Positions 1 to 7,706 of a DNA stretch of 14,604 nt are shown here, one piece after another. Below the pieces are notes generated by a model, which saw only the letters and a program-made list of their open reading frames with translations, searched no databases and was not told the origin of the DNA. Location of the stretch: the NCBI GenBank assembly GCA_900552425.1, contig URZR01000028.1:1-14604 (forward strand), given 5' to 3'. The stretch is from an uncultured Collinsella sp. Lineage in GTDB: Bacteria > Actinomycetota > Coriobacteriia > Coriobacteriales > Coriobacteriaceae. Numbering within the stretch: position 1 is the first letter of the stretch; the number at the start of each line of letters is the position of its first letter. The position numbers and the translations under genes were made by a program.

Positions 1-1
1 C

Positions 2-697
2 TTGCAGCCGGGTGATGTGCTGTTTATCGACGAGATCCACCGCCTCAACCGTTCGGTCGAGGAGGTCCTGTACCCCGCGATGGAGGACTTTGCCCTCGAT
101 ATCGTGATTGGCAAGGGTCCGGCGGCGCGCTCGATTCGCCTGGATATCCCCAAGTTTACGCTGGTGGCGGCAACGACCCGCTCAGGCATGTTGACCGGCC
201 CGTTGCGCGACCGCTTTGGCATTTCATATCGCCTGGATTACTACACGGTCGAGGAGCTCGCGCAGATTGTGACGCGCTCGGCGACTATCCTGGGCGTGAC
301 GATCGATCATCCCAGTGCACTCGAGATCGGCTCGCGTTCGCGCGGTACGCCACGTCTTGCCAACCGCCTGCTCAAGCGCGTGCGCGACTATGCACAGGTG
401 CGCGGCAACGGTCCCATTGAGCTCGATATCTGCCGTCAGGCGCTCGAGTTCTTCGAGATCGACGAGCTCGGTCTGGACTGGATGGATATTCGTATCTTGG
501 AGACGCTTGCCAAGACGTTCTCCGGTCGTGCCGTGGGACTTACGACCCTTGCCAGCGCGGTGGGCGAGGACCCGGGCACGCTCGAGGATGTCTATGAGCC
601 CTATTTGCTGCAGTGCGGATTGATGATTCGTACGCCGCAGGGCCGTCAGGCAACCCTCCGCACCTTTGAGCACCTGGGGATTGAACCTACCATTTAG
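2..697 (+). CDS. ruvB: Holliday junction branch migration ATPase RuvB, 3' part (5' end outside window)
   Basis: RuvB is the hexameric AAA+ motor that drives branch migration of Holliday junctions together with RuvA, upstream of RuvC cleavage. Only the last 231 residues are present; family members run to about 340, so the Walker A region lies off the left edge. Visible are the Walker B segment VLFIDEIH (residues 6-13 of the fragment), sensor 1 AATTRSG, the arginine-finger segment LRDRFG (68-73), the sensor 2 region around GTPR and the C-terminal winged-helix DNA-binding domain. The reading frame is intact to a TAG stop. No terminator is visible in the 144 bases before fhs. The assignment is secure from the motifs and the continuous family-like sequence. 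Confidence 0.96.
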   Translation: MQPGDVLFIDEIHRLNRSVEEVLYPAMEDFALDIVIGKGPAARSIRLDIPKFTLVAATTRSGMLTGPLRDRFGISYRLDYYTVEELAQIVTRSATILGVTIDHPSALEIGSRSRGTPRLANRLLKRVRDYAQVRGNGPIELDICRQALEFFEIDELGLDWMDIRILETLAKTFSGRAVGLTTLASAVGEDPGTLEDVYEPYLLQCGLMIRTPQGRQATLRTFEHLGIEPTI

Positions 698-792
698 GGC
701 GCTTTGTTTTGGCGGGTTGTTAAGCTATCGCTGAGCATCGGGTAAACATATCGCCATTCATCGGTTACGGGTGTTTTACTATTGCGCGCCCG

Positions 793-801
793 TGCTATGC
801 T
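793..801 (+). promoter_or_regulatory. possible extended -10 promoter of fhs
   Basis: TG-C-TATGCT at 793-801 fits an extended -10 element (TGnTATAAT), 41 bases before the fhs start codon. No convincing -35 box lies at the usual distance; TTTACT at 775-780 would give a short 15-base spacer. The position in the ruvB-fhs gap supports it, but this is a motif call only. Confidence 0.4.
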
Positions 802-841
802 GAATTGGTCTTTTTCTCATTCGGTAACGAAAGGACCGCCC

Positions 842-2509
842 ATGCCTACTGACATCGAAATCGCACGTTCTGTCACGCCGCTGCCTATTACCGAGGTGGC
901 CAAGAACGCCGGCGTCGACGTTAAGCACCTTATTCCGTACGGCTTCGACAAGGCTAAGGTCGACTATTCGCTGCTCAACGAGCCGACCGATCACCAGGCC
1001 AAGCTCGTCCTCGTGACCGCTATCAACCCAACGCCTGCGGGCGAGGGCAAGACCACCACGACCATCGGTCTGGCCGATGGCCTGCGTCGTCGCGGTATCA
1101 AGAGCGCCGTGGCCCTGCGTGAGCCTTCGCTCGGTCCCGTCTTTGGCGTCAAGGGCGGTGCCGCTGGCGGCGGTTGGGCCCAGGTCATTCCCATGGAGGA
1201 CATCAACCTGCACTTTACCGGCGACTTCCATGCCATCGGTGCTGCCAACAACCTGCTGGCCGCCATGCTCGATAACCACATCCAGCAGGGCAATCAGCTC
1301 GGTATTGACGTTAAGCGCATCACCTGGAAGCGCGTCGTCGACATGAACGACCGTCAGCTGCGCCATGTTATCGATGGCATTGGCGGTAAGGCCCAAGGTG
1401 TGCCGCGCGAGGACGGCTTCGACATCACCGTTGCCTCCGAGGTCATGGCAATCCTGTGCCTGTCTACGAGCATCAACGACCTCAAGGAACGCTTGGGTGA
1501 GATTGTCGTCGGCTATAGCTTTGCCGGCGAGCCCGTCCGTGCCCGCGACCTCAAGGCCCAGGGTGCCATGGCCGCGTTGCTTAAGGACGCGCTTAAGCCC
1601 AACCTGGTGCAAACGCTCGAGGGCACGCCCGCGTTTGTCCACGGCGGTCCCTTCGCCAACATTGCCCACGGCTGCAACTCTATTATGGCCACGCGTATGG
1701 CGATGCGCTTTGGCGATGTTGCCATTACCGAGGCCGGCTTCGGTGCCGATCTGGGTGCCGAGAAGTTCCTCGACATCAAGTGCCGCATGACGGGCGTTCG
1801 CCCCAGCGCCGTCGTGGTCGTCGCGACCGCTCGTGCGCTGAAGTACAACGGTGGCGTCGCCAAGGCCGACCTCAACGAGGAGAACCTCGAGGCACTCAAG
1901 GCTGGCATGCCCAACTTGCTGCGTCATGTCGACAACATCCAGAACGTTTATGGTCTGCCCTGCGTGGTCGCCATCAACCGCTTCCCGACGGACACCGAGG
2001 CCGAGCTTGCGCTCATCGAGTCCGAGTGTCAGAAGCTCGGCGTCAACGTTAAGCTTTCCGAGGTTTGGGCCAAGGGCGGCGAGGGCGCGCTCGAGCTTGC
2101 CGATGAGGTCATGCGTCTGATTGAGCAGCCGAGCGAGCTCAAGTTTGCCTATGAGGACGGCGCTGATGTCGCTGATGCCCTCGAGGCCGTTGCCACCAAG
2201 GTCTACCGCGCCGACGGCGTTGACTTTACGCCGGCCGCCAAGCGCCAGCTCGCCGAGCTGCGCGAGAACGGCTTTGGCAACCTGCCGGTGTGCGTCGCCA
2301 AGACGCAGTACAGCTTTAGCGACAACGCCAAGGCCCTGGGCGCTCCCGAGAACTTCCGCATCACCGTGCGTGAGCTCAAGGTTTCCGCCGGTGCCCACTT
2401 TGTGGTCGCGCTGACCGGCAGCGTTCTGACCATGCCGGGTCTGCCCAAGGTGCCCGCGGCCGAGAACATCGACGTCGACAACGACGGCAACATCACCGGC
2501 CTGTTCTAA
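842..2509 (+). CDS. fhs: formate-tetrahydrofolate ligase
   Basis: Fhs is a cytosolic enzyme that joins formate to tetrahydrofolate using ATP, giving 10-formyl-THF for purine synthesis, formyl-Met-tRNA or C1 metabolism. The ATG at 842 is preceded by AAAGGA at good spacing and gives 555 residues, the normal family length; an earlier in-frame start at 782 is rejected. The N-terminal MPTDIEIARS, the nucleotide-binding loop PTPAGEGKTT (residues 63-72), the segment REPSLGPVFG just after it and the C-terminal TGSVLTMPGLPKVPAA are family hallmarks. Codon use is strongly biased (Gly almost all GGC/GGT), which suggests high expression. It is monocistronic here, with its own terminator. The partner enzymes fchA and folD are about 10 kb downstream. 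Confidence 0.97.
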   Translation: MPTDIEIARSVTPLPITEVAKNAGVDVKHLIPYGFDKAKVDYSLLNEPTDHQAKLVLVTAINPTPAGEGKTTTTIGLADGLRRRGIKSAVALREPSLGPVFGVKGGAAGGGWAQVIPMEDINLHFTGDFHAIGAANNLLAAMLDNHIQQGNQLGIDVKRITWKRVVDMNDRQLRHVIDGIGGKAQGVPREDGFDITVASEVMAILCLSTSINDLKERLGEIVVGYSFAGEPVRARDLKAQGAMAALLKDALKPNLVQTLEGTPAFVHGGPFANIAHGCNSIMATRMAMRFGDVAITEAGFGADLGAEKFLDIKCRMTGVRPSAVVVVATARALKYNGGVAKADLNEENLEALKAGMPNLLRHVDNIQNVYGLPCVVAINRFPTDTEAELALIESECQKLGVNVKLSEVWAKGGEGALELADEVMRLIEQPSELKFAYEDGADVADALEAVATKVYRADGVDFTPAAKRQLAELRENGFGNLPVCVAKTQYSFSDNAKALGAPENFRITVRELKVSAGAHFVVALTGSVLTMPGLPKVPAAENIDVDNDGNITGLF

Positions 2510-2534
2510 GTCTGCTGTCCATAGCTGCTTGTCC

Positions 2535-2570
2535 GCCCCGCCGTGCCCACAAGGCCCGGCGGGGCTTTTT
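2535..2570 (+). terminator. intrinsic terminator of fhs
   Basis: GCCCCGCCG (2535-2543) pairs perfectly with CGGCGGGGC (2557-2565) across a 13-base loop and is followed directly by TTTTT. It begins 26 bases after the fhs stop codon. Confidence 0.88.
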
Positions 2571-2637
2571 GATCCTTAGGCCCGCGCATGTCTTGTAGAT
2601 ACCGACGGACTCTGCCCATCATAGGCTTTTGCGCGGG

Positions 2638-2643
2638 TAGAAT
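2638..2643 (+). promoter_or_regulatory. possible -10 box of the 2689 membrane protein gene
   Basis: TAGAAT lies 45 bases before the start codon, in the gap after the fhs terminator. No good -35 box is seen 16-18 bases upstream, so the call is weak. Confidence 0.33.
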
Positions 2644-2688
2644 GCATGGATAACTTGAGGCTCACGCGCGACGGAAAGGAATCGTTGC

Positions 2689-3681
2689 ATGGATCAGGAC
2701 AAGACAACCGTGATGGGCGGCTACGGTTCCGCGCAGGCTGGCGATAGCGCCGATGCGACCCGCGTTGTTCCCAACCCCGGTTATGCCGACCCCGCCGCGA
2801 CGCAGCCTTCTGCCGAGCCCACCCGGGTTATGGGCTATGGCGACACAGCGCGGGATTCTTATGCCGTATCTTCGCAAGGCCCCTATGGCAACGCAGCTCC
2901 GGATCCGTTTGATTACACGCCGCAGGATTCTTATGCTGCCTCGACGCCGAATCCCTATGACAACCTGCCGCAGAATCCCATTCCGCAGCCTCAGCAGACG
3001 ACGTATATGCCTCGCACGGCGCAGCCTCGCTACGAGTCGCGCGAGCCGTATCGCGAGTACCCCAAGTCGATTCCGCAATATAGCGAAGACGAGGAGAAGA
3101 GGCCGTCGCGTTCGTCGAGCGTGATCAAGAAGATCCTCATCGTGCTGGCGATCTTCTTTGCGCTGTCGGTTGTGTTTGCCATCGTGTCGGGCATGCTCAA
3201 CAAGCGGGGGAGCTCAACGGCCGATACCGCTGCCGAGCAAACCGAGTCCGCCTCGTCTAGCACCGTCGATCTGAGCGATATCCCGGGACAGTATTGGTCC
3301 AACGCCAAGAAGCTTCTCAAGTCGCGCGGCGCCGATCTTTCGAATGCCGTGGTCCTGACTGATGATGGCTCAACGCCCGTCGTCGATGCCAACTGGGTCG
3401 TTACTTCTGCCTACTATAACGACAGCGGCAACCTCGAAATTCAGCTCACGCACAAGGACGGCTCGTCGGGCAACGCGTCCGGCGACCAGGGCGGCGCGGA
3501 CAGCTCGAGTTCCAATACGCTGGAGGACTTGAGCAACAAGGCGCAGGAGTTGGGAGACAAGGCGCAAGAGCTGGGCGACACGGCACAAAACCTGGGCGAT
3601 ACCGCGCAGAACTTGGGCGGCTTGGCGACGGATGCCTGGAACGCCCTGCAAAACGGCATCTCGGGCGCGCAGGGAAACTAG
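2689..3681 (+). CDS. single-pass membrane protein with PASTA-like outer domain, function unknown
   Basis: A 330-residue protein that I cannot assign to a named family. The ATG follows GGAAAGGAA at 7-8 bases. Residues 1-144 are disordered and rich in Pro, Tyr, Gln and Asn. They contain three similar threonine motifs, KTTVM (5-9), ATRVV (23-27) and PTRVM (44-48), and repeated DSYA...NPY/GPY segments. A basic stretch leads into one transmembrane helix (about 149-170), which implies N-terminus inside and C-terminus outside. Residues 193-256, with IPGQYWSNAKKLLKSRG, a short strand pattern and EIQLTHK at the end, resemble a PASTA module. The C-terminus is a four-copy seven-residue repeat (285-312). 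The threonine motifs look like sites for a PknB-type kinase or FHA recognition; that is inference. It converges with the cation transporter at 3694. Confidence 0.85.
   Translation: MDQDKTTVMGGYGSAQAGDSADATRVVPNPGYADPAATQPSAEPTRVMGYGDTARDSYAVSSQGPYGNAAPDPFDYTPQDSYAASTPNPYDNLPQNPIPQPQQTTYMPRTAQPRYESREPYREYPKSIPQYSEDEEKRPSRSSSVIKKILIVLAIFFALSVVFAIVSGMLNKRGSSTADTAAEQTESASSSTVDLSDIPGQYWSNAKKLLKSRGADLSNAVVLTDDGSTPVVDANWVVTSAYYNDSGNLEIQLTHKDGSSGNASGDQGGADSSSSNTLEDLSNKAQELGDKAQELGDTAQNLGDTAQNLGGLATDAWNALQNGISGAQGN
3541..3624 (+). repeat. four 21-base in-frame repeats coding AQ(E/N)LG(D/G)x
   Basis: Four head-to-tail 21-base units encode AQELGDK, AQELGDT, AQNLGDT and AQNLGGL. The units differ mainly at third positions, so the protein pattern is better kept than the DNA. 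The product is likely an amphipathic or coiled helix at the C-terminus of the membrane protein. Confidence 0.8.
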
Positions 3682-3693
3682 CTGTTAAGCAGG

Positions 3694-4875
3694 CTACAAC
3701 TGCTCGGCCGGACGCTCGGGCGAGCTAAAGCCCGAATCAAACGTGACGACGCATGAGGCATCGGGTCGGCGCTCGTGCACGATGCGCGTGACGAGCTCCA
3801 GCAGCTCCTCGTCGGATATGTCAAAGCCGTCGGGACGCACCAGGTCAAACGAAACGAACCCGTCGTGCTCGTGCAGGTCGTGGATGGAGAGCGCGGGATC
3901 GATCTGCATGACGCCGCGCTTGACCCAGCTGCGCAGGTCGTCGCTGGTGGTGGCGATGGGGTCGCAGTGCAGCGTGATATCGATGCCCATTTGGCGCTTG
4001 ATGTCGTGCTCGATGGTGTCCAAAATCTCGTGGTGCTCAAATGCGTCGCCCTCGCCGGGCATCTCCACGTGGGCGCTGGCAAACTGACGACCGGGGCCGT
4101 AGTCGTGCACCATCAGGTCGTGTGTGCCCAAGACCTGCGGATAGGACATGATCTTGTCGCGGATTGCCTGGACGAGCTTGGGGTCGGGCGCTTGCCCCAG
4201 CAATGGGCTGATGGCGTCGCGCACTAGGCCCATGCCGCTGATGCAGATGAAGATGCCCACACCCAGGCCTGCCCAGCCATCGAGGTCAAAGCCGGTCGTC
4301 TGCGAAATAAGCGCCGCCACCAAGACCGAGCCCGAGGTGATGACGTCGTTTTTGGAGTCCTGTGCTGTGGCAATGAGTGTTTCGGAATCGATACGGTTGC
4401 CCAGCGCGCGGTTGAATGCGGCCATCCAGAGCTTAACGAGCATGGATGTAGCCAGTGCCGCAAGGGAAACGAGCGTGTAAGCGGTGGGGGAAGGCTTGAT
4501 GATCTTGGTGACCGACTCGAGGATCAGGTTGATGCCGACGGCGCAAACCAGGACGGCGACGAACAGGCCGGCTAGGTACTCATAGCGGCCGTGACCATAG
4601 GGGTGGCCTTCGTCTGCCGGGCGGCTGGCAAGGCGGAACCCGAGCAGGCTCACGATGTTGCTCGAGGCATCGGAGAGGTTGTTGAAAGCGTCGGCGATGA
4701 GGGAGACGGAGCCGGCGAGCAGGCCCGCGATGCCCTTGGCCAGGCACAGGGTGATGTTGAGGCCAATGCAGATGAGGCTTGCGGTAAAACCCGCGTTGGT
4801 GCGGCAAGATGCATCGACCGGCTCGTCCTCGCTGCCGGGAACAAGCGTATGTACCAGCCGATTTACAAATAGCAT
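3694..4875 (-). CDS. cation diffusion facilitator transporter, probably Mn2+-type
   Basis: CDF proteins are dimeric proton antiporters that export divalent metals across the cytoplasmic membrane. The ATG at 4875 has a GAGG site nine bases upstream, whereas an ATG at 4896 has none; the product is 393 residues. Six transmembrane helices lie between about residues 28 and 220, with the family motif HPYGHGRYEY (91-100) in the TM2-TM3 loop. The metal site in TM2 reads NNLSD (N65, D69) and in TM5 DSKND (D173, D177). An Asn-Asp-Asp-Asp site is described for the streptococcal manganese exporter MntE, whereas zinc exporters carry His/Asp, so manganese is the likeliest substrate. A ferredoxin-like cytosolic domain (about 230-308) follows. 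The last 85 residues look like a second regulatory domain of the same kind. Substrate is inference; family is firm. Confidence 0.93.
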   Translation of the reverse strand: MLFVNRLVHTLVPGSEDEPVDASCRTNAGFTASLICIGLNITLCLAKGIAGLLAGSVSLIADAFNNLSDASSNIVSLLGFRLASRPADEGHPYGHGRYEYLAGLFVAVLVCAVGINLILESVTKIIKPSPTAYTLVSLAALATSMLVKLWMAAFNRALGNRIDSETLIATAQDSKNDVITSGSVLVAALISQTTGFDLDGWAGLGVGIFICISGMGLVRDAISPLLGQAPDPKLVQAIRDKIMSYPQVLGTHDLMVHDYGPGRQFASAHVEMPGEGDAFEHHEILDTIEHDIKRQMGIDITLHCDPIATTSDDLRSWVKRGVMQIDPALSIHDLHEHDGFVSFDLVRPDGFDISDEELLELVTRIVHERRPDASCVVTFDSGFSSPERPAEQL

Positions 4876-5093
4876 AGCGGTCGTCCTCACAATCATGTTT
4901 AAGGGGATAGTGTAGCTCGCGCGGGGGCGCCGTGCACCGATGCTCAGAAAATGCAGCAATAGTCTGCCGGTGCTAACGAGCGAGCCTTCTCGTCTGCCTG
5001 GGTGGTCCATTTTGGGCCACATGGGTATGGGCATGTGCCTGTTTGATCGACATACTTAATGCCGACAGCCCCTGTGCAAAGGAGGACGTTTCC

Positions 5094-6431
5094 ATGGACG
5101 AGATGTTTGCCATTAAATGTCAAAACTGCGGCGGCCCTATGTACACACACCAAGCTAAGCGCAGCTTTGAGTGCGCTTATTGCGGTGCGGTCATTCCGTG
5201 GCAGGCGGACGCCGGAGAGCCCAAGAGCGCTTTGGGCATTCGCCATACGCCGTTGACGGTGGTGGATGGACTGCTCAAGCTCACGCATGTGTCGCAACTC
5301 GAGCGCCCGGAGGACCCGGACTGGTATTTCTTCAATTCGCACTGGCGCAATCAGTCGGTCCTGGAACATCTGCTGTGGGAGGATCGCGGCACGGCGCAAG
5401 AGTTCCAAGAGGCTACGCATGTGAGCATTCCTTGCCCCTTCTGCGGAGCGTCCTTTGAGGGCGAGTCAACGCAGCGTGTGTTTGAGTGCCCGTCCTGCGG
5501 CAACAAGATCGGCATTGCCGACCTGCTCAAGCCCGGTACCTTCAGCAAGCGTCTGACCATGGGCGTGGGTGCAGAGTATGTGCCGGAGCAGGGCATTCCC
5601 TGCGAAATCTCGCCGCAGCAGGCACGTGCCAACGCACTGCAGCTGGTGCGCCAGTACCCCGACGCCTTTGCCGGGCACGACGTGGAAGATGCGATCCAAA
5701 ACGACATGATGCTCTTCTATTTCCCCATGGCGCTGGCGGACCTGCGCATGATGGCGTCCTTCCCGGTCAAGGGCCTGAGCAAGGAGACCCTGGTGTACTA
5801 CGAGGTGCTCGACTGGGCGTATCCCAGGGCAAACTACCTGGACGTTCGCCTCCTGGGCATTTTGGAGCCGTGGGACTTTGCCAAGGTCGGTCCGTTCGAT
5901 CCCGCCATGCAGGAAGGCGACTTTCGCGTCGTCTCCGTCGATGCGTCTACCAAGGACCAGGTGGTCATTGATAAGCTGGCGCTCGACGTTGCGGGCAACG
6001 ACGCCGAGGCTGTACTGGGGCTCAATAAAAAGAGCATCCGCACCTGGGCGCGCAAGGCCCGCAAGCACAAGGACGGCCTAGTTATGGTGCCGGTGTACTT
6101 TGTCGACCGTCCGGCAACGGATAGCCGCGACGGCGAGCAGGTGCGCATCGCCGTAAACGGCCAGACGGGCCGCGCGGCCGCGGTGGTGTTTAGCGACAAG
6201 CGCGAGACGCATATTGTGGCGCCGCTCAGCCCGAGTCTGCATCTGTCCGGTGAGAGCACCGTGCACGCCACGCCCGTCGAGGTCAAATACGTTAAATCGC
6301 CGTTCCTGTACCAGATCGTGCGCCGTGGAGGCGGCGAGCAACCGCGCCAGGTTGCAGCCGCCGTCGAGGGTTCCTACCGAGAAGAAAAGCCCAAACGCAA
6401 GGGCTTGTTCGCTGCGATCTTTGGGAAGTAG
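5094..6431 (+). CDS. double zinc-ribbon protein with NGQTG motif, function unknown
   Basis: A 445-residue protein with no assigned function. The ATG at 5094 has a near-perfect AAAGGAGG eight bases upstream, so the in-frame TTG at 5043 is rejected. Two CxxC...CxxC zinc ribbons are visible: C9/C12/C27/C30 and C114/C117/C132/C135. The middle part is globular with no transmembrane segment. Near residue 345 comes MVPVYFVD and then VNGQTGR (354-360), a pattern I associate with proteins annotated as TFIIB-type zinc-ribbon proteins in Gram-positive bacteria, many of which continue into membrane helices; this one does not. It ends in a basic tail (KPKRKGLFAAIFGK). It is transcribed alone, divergent from the CDF gene and convergent with the DUF1016 gene. 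A role in nucleic-acid or protein binding is only a guess. Confidence 0.88.
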   Translation: MDEMFAIKCQNCGGPMYTHQAKRSFECAYCGAVIPWQADAGEPKSALGIRHTPLTVVDGLLKLTHVSQLERPEDPDWYFFNSHWRNQSVLEHLLWEDRGTAQEFQEATHVSIPCPFCGASFEGESTQRVFECPSCGNKIGIADLLKPGTFSKRLTMGVGAEYVPEQGIPCEISPQQARANALQLVRQYPDAFAGHDVEDAIQNDMMLFYFPMALADLRMMASFPVKGLSKETLVYYEVLDWAYPRANYLDVRLLGILEPWDFAKVGPFDPAMQEGDFRVVSVDASTKDQVVIDKLALDVAGNDAEAVLGLNKKSIRTWARKARKHKDGLVMVPVYFVDRPATDSRDGEQVRIAVNGQTGRAAAVVFSDKRETHIVAPLSPSLHLSGESTVHATPVEVKYVKSPFLYQIVRRGGGEQPRQVAAAVEGSYREEKPKRKGLFAAIFGK

Positions 6432-6488
6432 GGAAGCGCAGCGCGGGACGGCTCACAGGCGTGCGGGCGTTTCGGTCGCAACGTGCTG

Positions 6489-7538
6489 CTATCCTTGCAC
6501 TTCGCCATTAGTCGCTTCGTTGATGGCGCGGTACTCGGCACTCAGCTCGCGCGCCAGCTCTTCCTTGCTTGGAAGATACGGCAGGTATTTGGCGGCAAAC
6601 ACTTGGTCGTTGTCTTCGGGCAGCGTGTACTCGACGATCGAATCGCTTTTGTCCGCGCAGAGCATGATGCCTATGGGCGGATTGTCGCCTTCGTTCATGA
6701 GCTCACGCGTGTAGTAGTTCACATACATTTGCATCTGGCCCAGGTCCTGATGCGTAAGGTCATCGGTCTTAAGGTCGATGAGCACGAAGCAGCGCATCAG
6801 ATAGTTGTAAAACACAAGGTCAATATAGAAATGGCGCCCATCAAAGGTGATGCGCTTTTGGCGCGCCTCGAAAGCGAAGCCACGGCCAAGCTCCAGCAGG
6901 AACTTCTGAAGATGCGTGATGAGCGCCTGCTCTAGATCGCTCTCGCGAAACGCAGTATCGTCCGAGAAACCTAAAAACTCCAGCACATATGGGTCGCGGA
7001 TGATATCCTCGGGGCGACGAGCCGGGGCGCGCTTTTGGATTTCCTGGGTGACGGCCTCCTTGTCCTTGCTGGCAAGTAGGCGCTCTCGGAACATGGTGTT
7101 GATCTGGCGTTCGAGCTGGCGCGTGCTCCAGCGAGAATTGGCGCATTCGTTCATGTACCAGGCGCGAGCATCAGGGTCGGGAATGCGCATCAACCTGCGG
7201 TAATGAGTCCAGCTCAATTCGCTACGCAGTGCGTCGCGAATTGGAAACGCAAGAAAGAACTGACGCATATTGCGAAGGTTTGCGATGCCAAAGCCTCTTC
7301 CGAAATCCGCGGTAAGCCTTCTGGAGAGGCCCGCAATCAATGCCTCTCCATATGCTGCGCGCTCCTCTCCGCCCTGTTCATCAACAATGCTCTTGCCGAT
7401 CTCCCAATATGCCTCAACCATCGCAAAGTTAACGGCGGTATATGCCTTGTTGCGAGCGGCGTTGAGAATCGAGGAAACCTGCTTGTAAAAAACTTCTGGC
7501 ACGATTGTCGATTCCCCGCGGTTTACCAGTTCACCCAT
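6489..7538 (-). CDS. DUF1016 (YhcG-type) PDDEXK nuclease domain protein
   Basis: A 349-residue protein of the DUF1016/YhcG family: an N-terminal DUF1016_N helical domain (about 15-150, with AYWEIGKSIVDEQ, YG and LRNMRQFFLAFP) followed by a PDDEXK nuclease fold. The nuclease core shows E225, YIDLVFYNYLMRC with D240, and IDLK with D255 and K257, followed by GQMQMYVNYY; the key residues appear intact. ATG at 7538 is chosen. A TTG at 7541 is equally possible and sits slightly better under the GAGGAAA at 7553-7559. In other genomes such genes often accompany restriction-modification or toxin-antitoxin loci; none is visible here. The 5' flank is AT-rich relative to its surroundings, which fits acquisition by transfer. 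Catalytic activity and target are not shown by the sequence. Confidence 0.92.
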   Translation of the reverse strand: MGELVNRGESTIVPEVFYKQVSSILNAARNKAYTAVNFAMVEAYWEIGKSIVDEQGGEERAAYGEALIAGLSRRLTADFGRGFGIANLRNMRQFFLAFPIRDALRSELSWTHYRRLMRIPDPDARAWYMNECANSRWSTRQLERQINTMFRERLLASKDKEAVTQEIQKRAPARRPEDIIRDPYVLEFLGFSDDTAFRESDLEQALITHLQKFLLELGRGFAFEARQKRITFDGRHFYIDLVFYNYLMRCFVLIDLKTDDLTHQDLGQMQMYVNYYTRELMNEGDNPPIGIMLCADKSDSIVEYTLPEDNDQVFAAKYLPYLPSKEELARELSAEYRAINEATNGEVQG

Positions 7539-7655
7539 CAATATCGCCCGACTTTCCTCTTGAGGAATGCATCTTTATTACATTTAGTTTAAAGCCTCGC
7601 GCGGACACGAATTGCTGCGTTGTCTGGCACCTTCGCATGGGGGCCTTGCGGTGGT

Positions 7656-7661
7656 TAAAAT
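7656..7661 (+). promoter_or_regulatory. possible -10 box of the small gene at 7707
   Basis: TAAAAT matches the -10 consensus at five of six positions and lies 45 bases before the start codon. The only -35 candidate, TTCGCA at 7632-7637 with an 18-base spacer, is poor. Confidence 0.4.
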
Positions 7662-7706
7662 GTGACCATAAAGGCAGTTTTAGCGAACCCCACGGGAGTG
7701 ACATGC

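Noticed and set aside
779..2398. 539-codon open frame on the minus strand opposite fhs
   Set aside because: It is a shadow of the strongly biased codon use of fhs; the translation resembles no family, and fhs on the plus strand is certain.
3541..3624. Short tandem repeats as a CRISPR-like array
   Set aside because: The units are contiguous, in frame and without spacers; they encode protein heptads.
4876..5034. Upstream extension of the CDF protein to 446 residues
   Set aside because: The added residues are not family-like and lack a ribosome site; the GAGG before 4875 decides the start.
5043..5093. TTG start 17 codons upstream for the zinc-ribbon gene
   Set aside because: The ATG at 5094 has an excellent ribosome site and leads directly into the first zinc ribbon.
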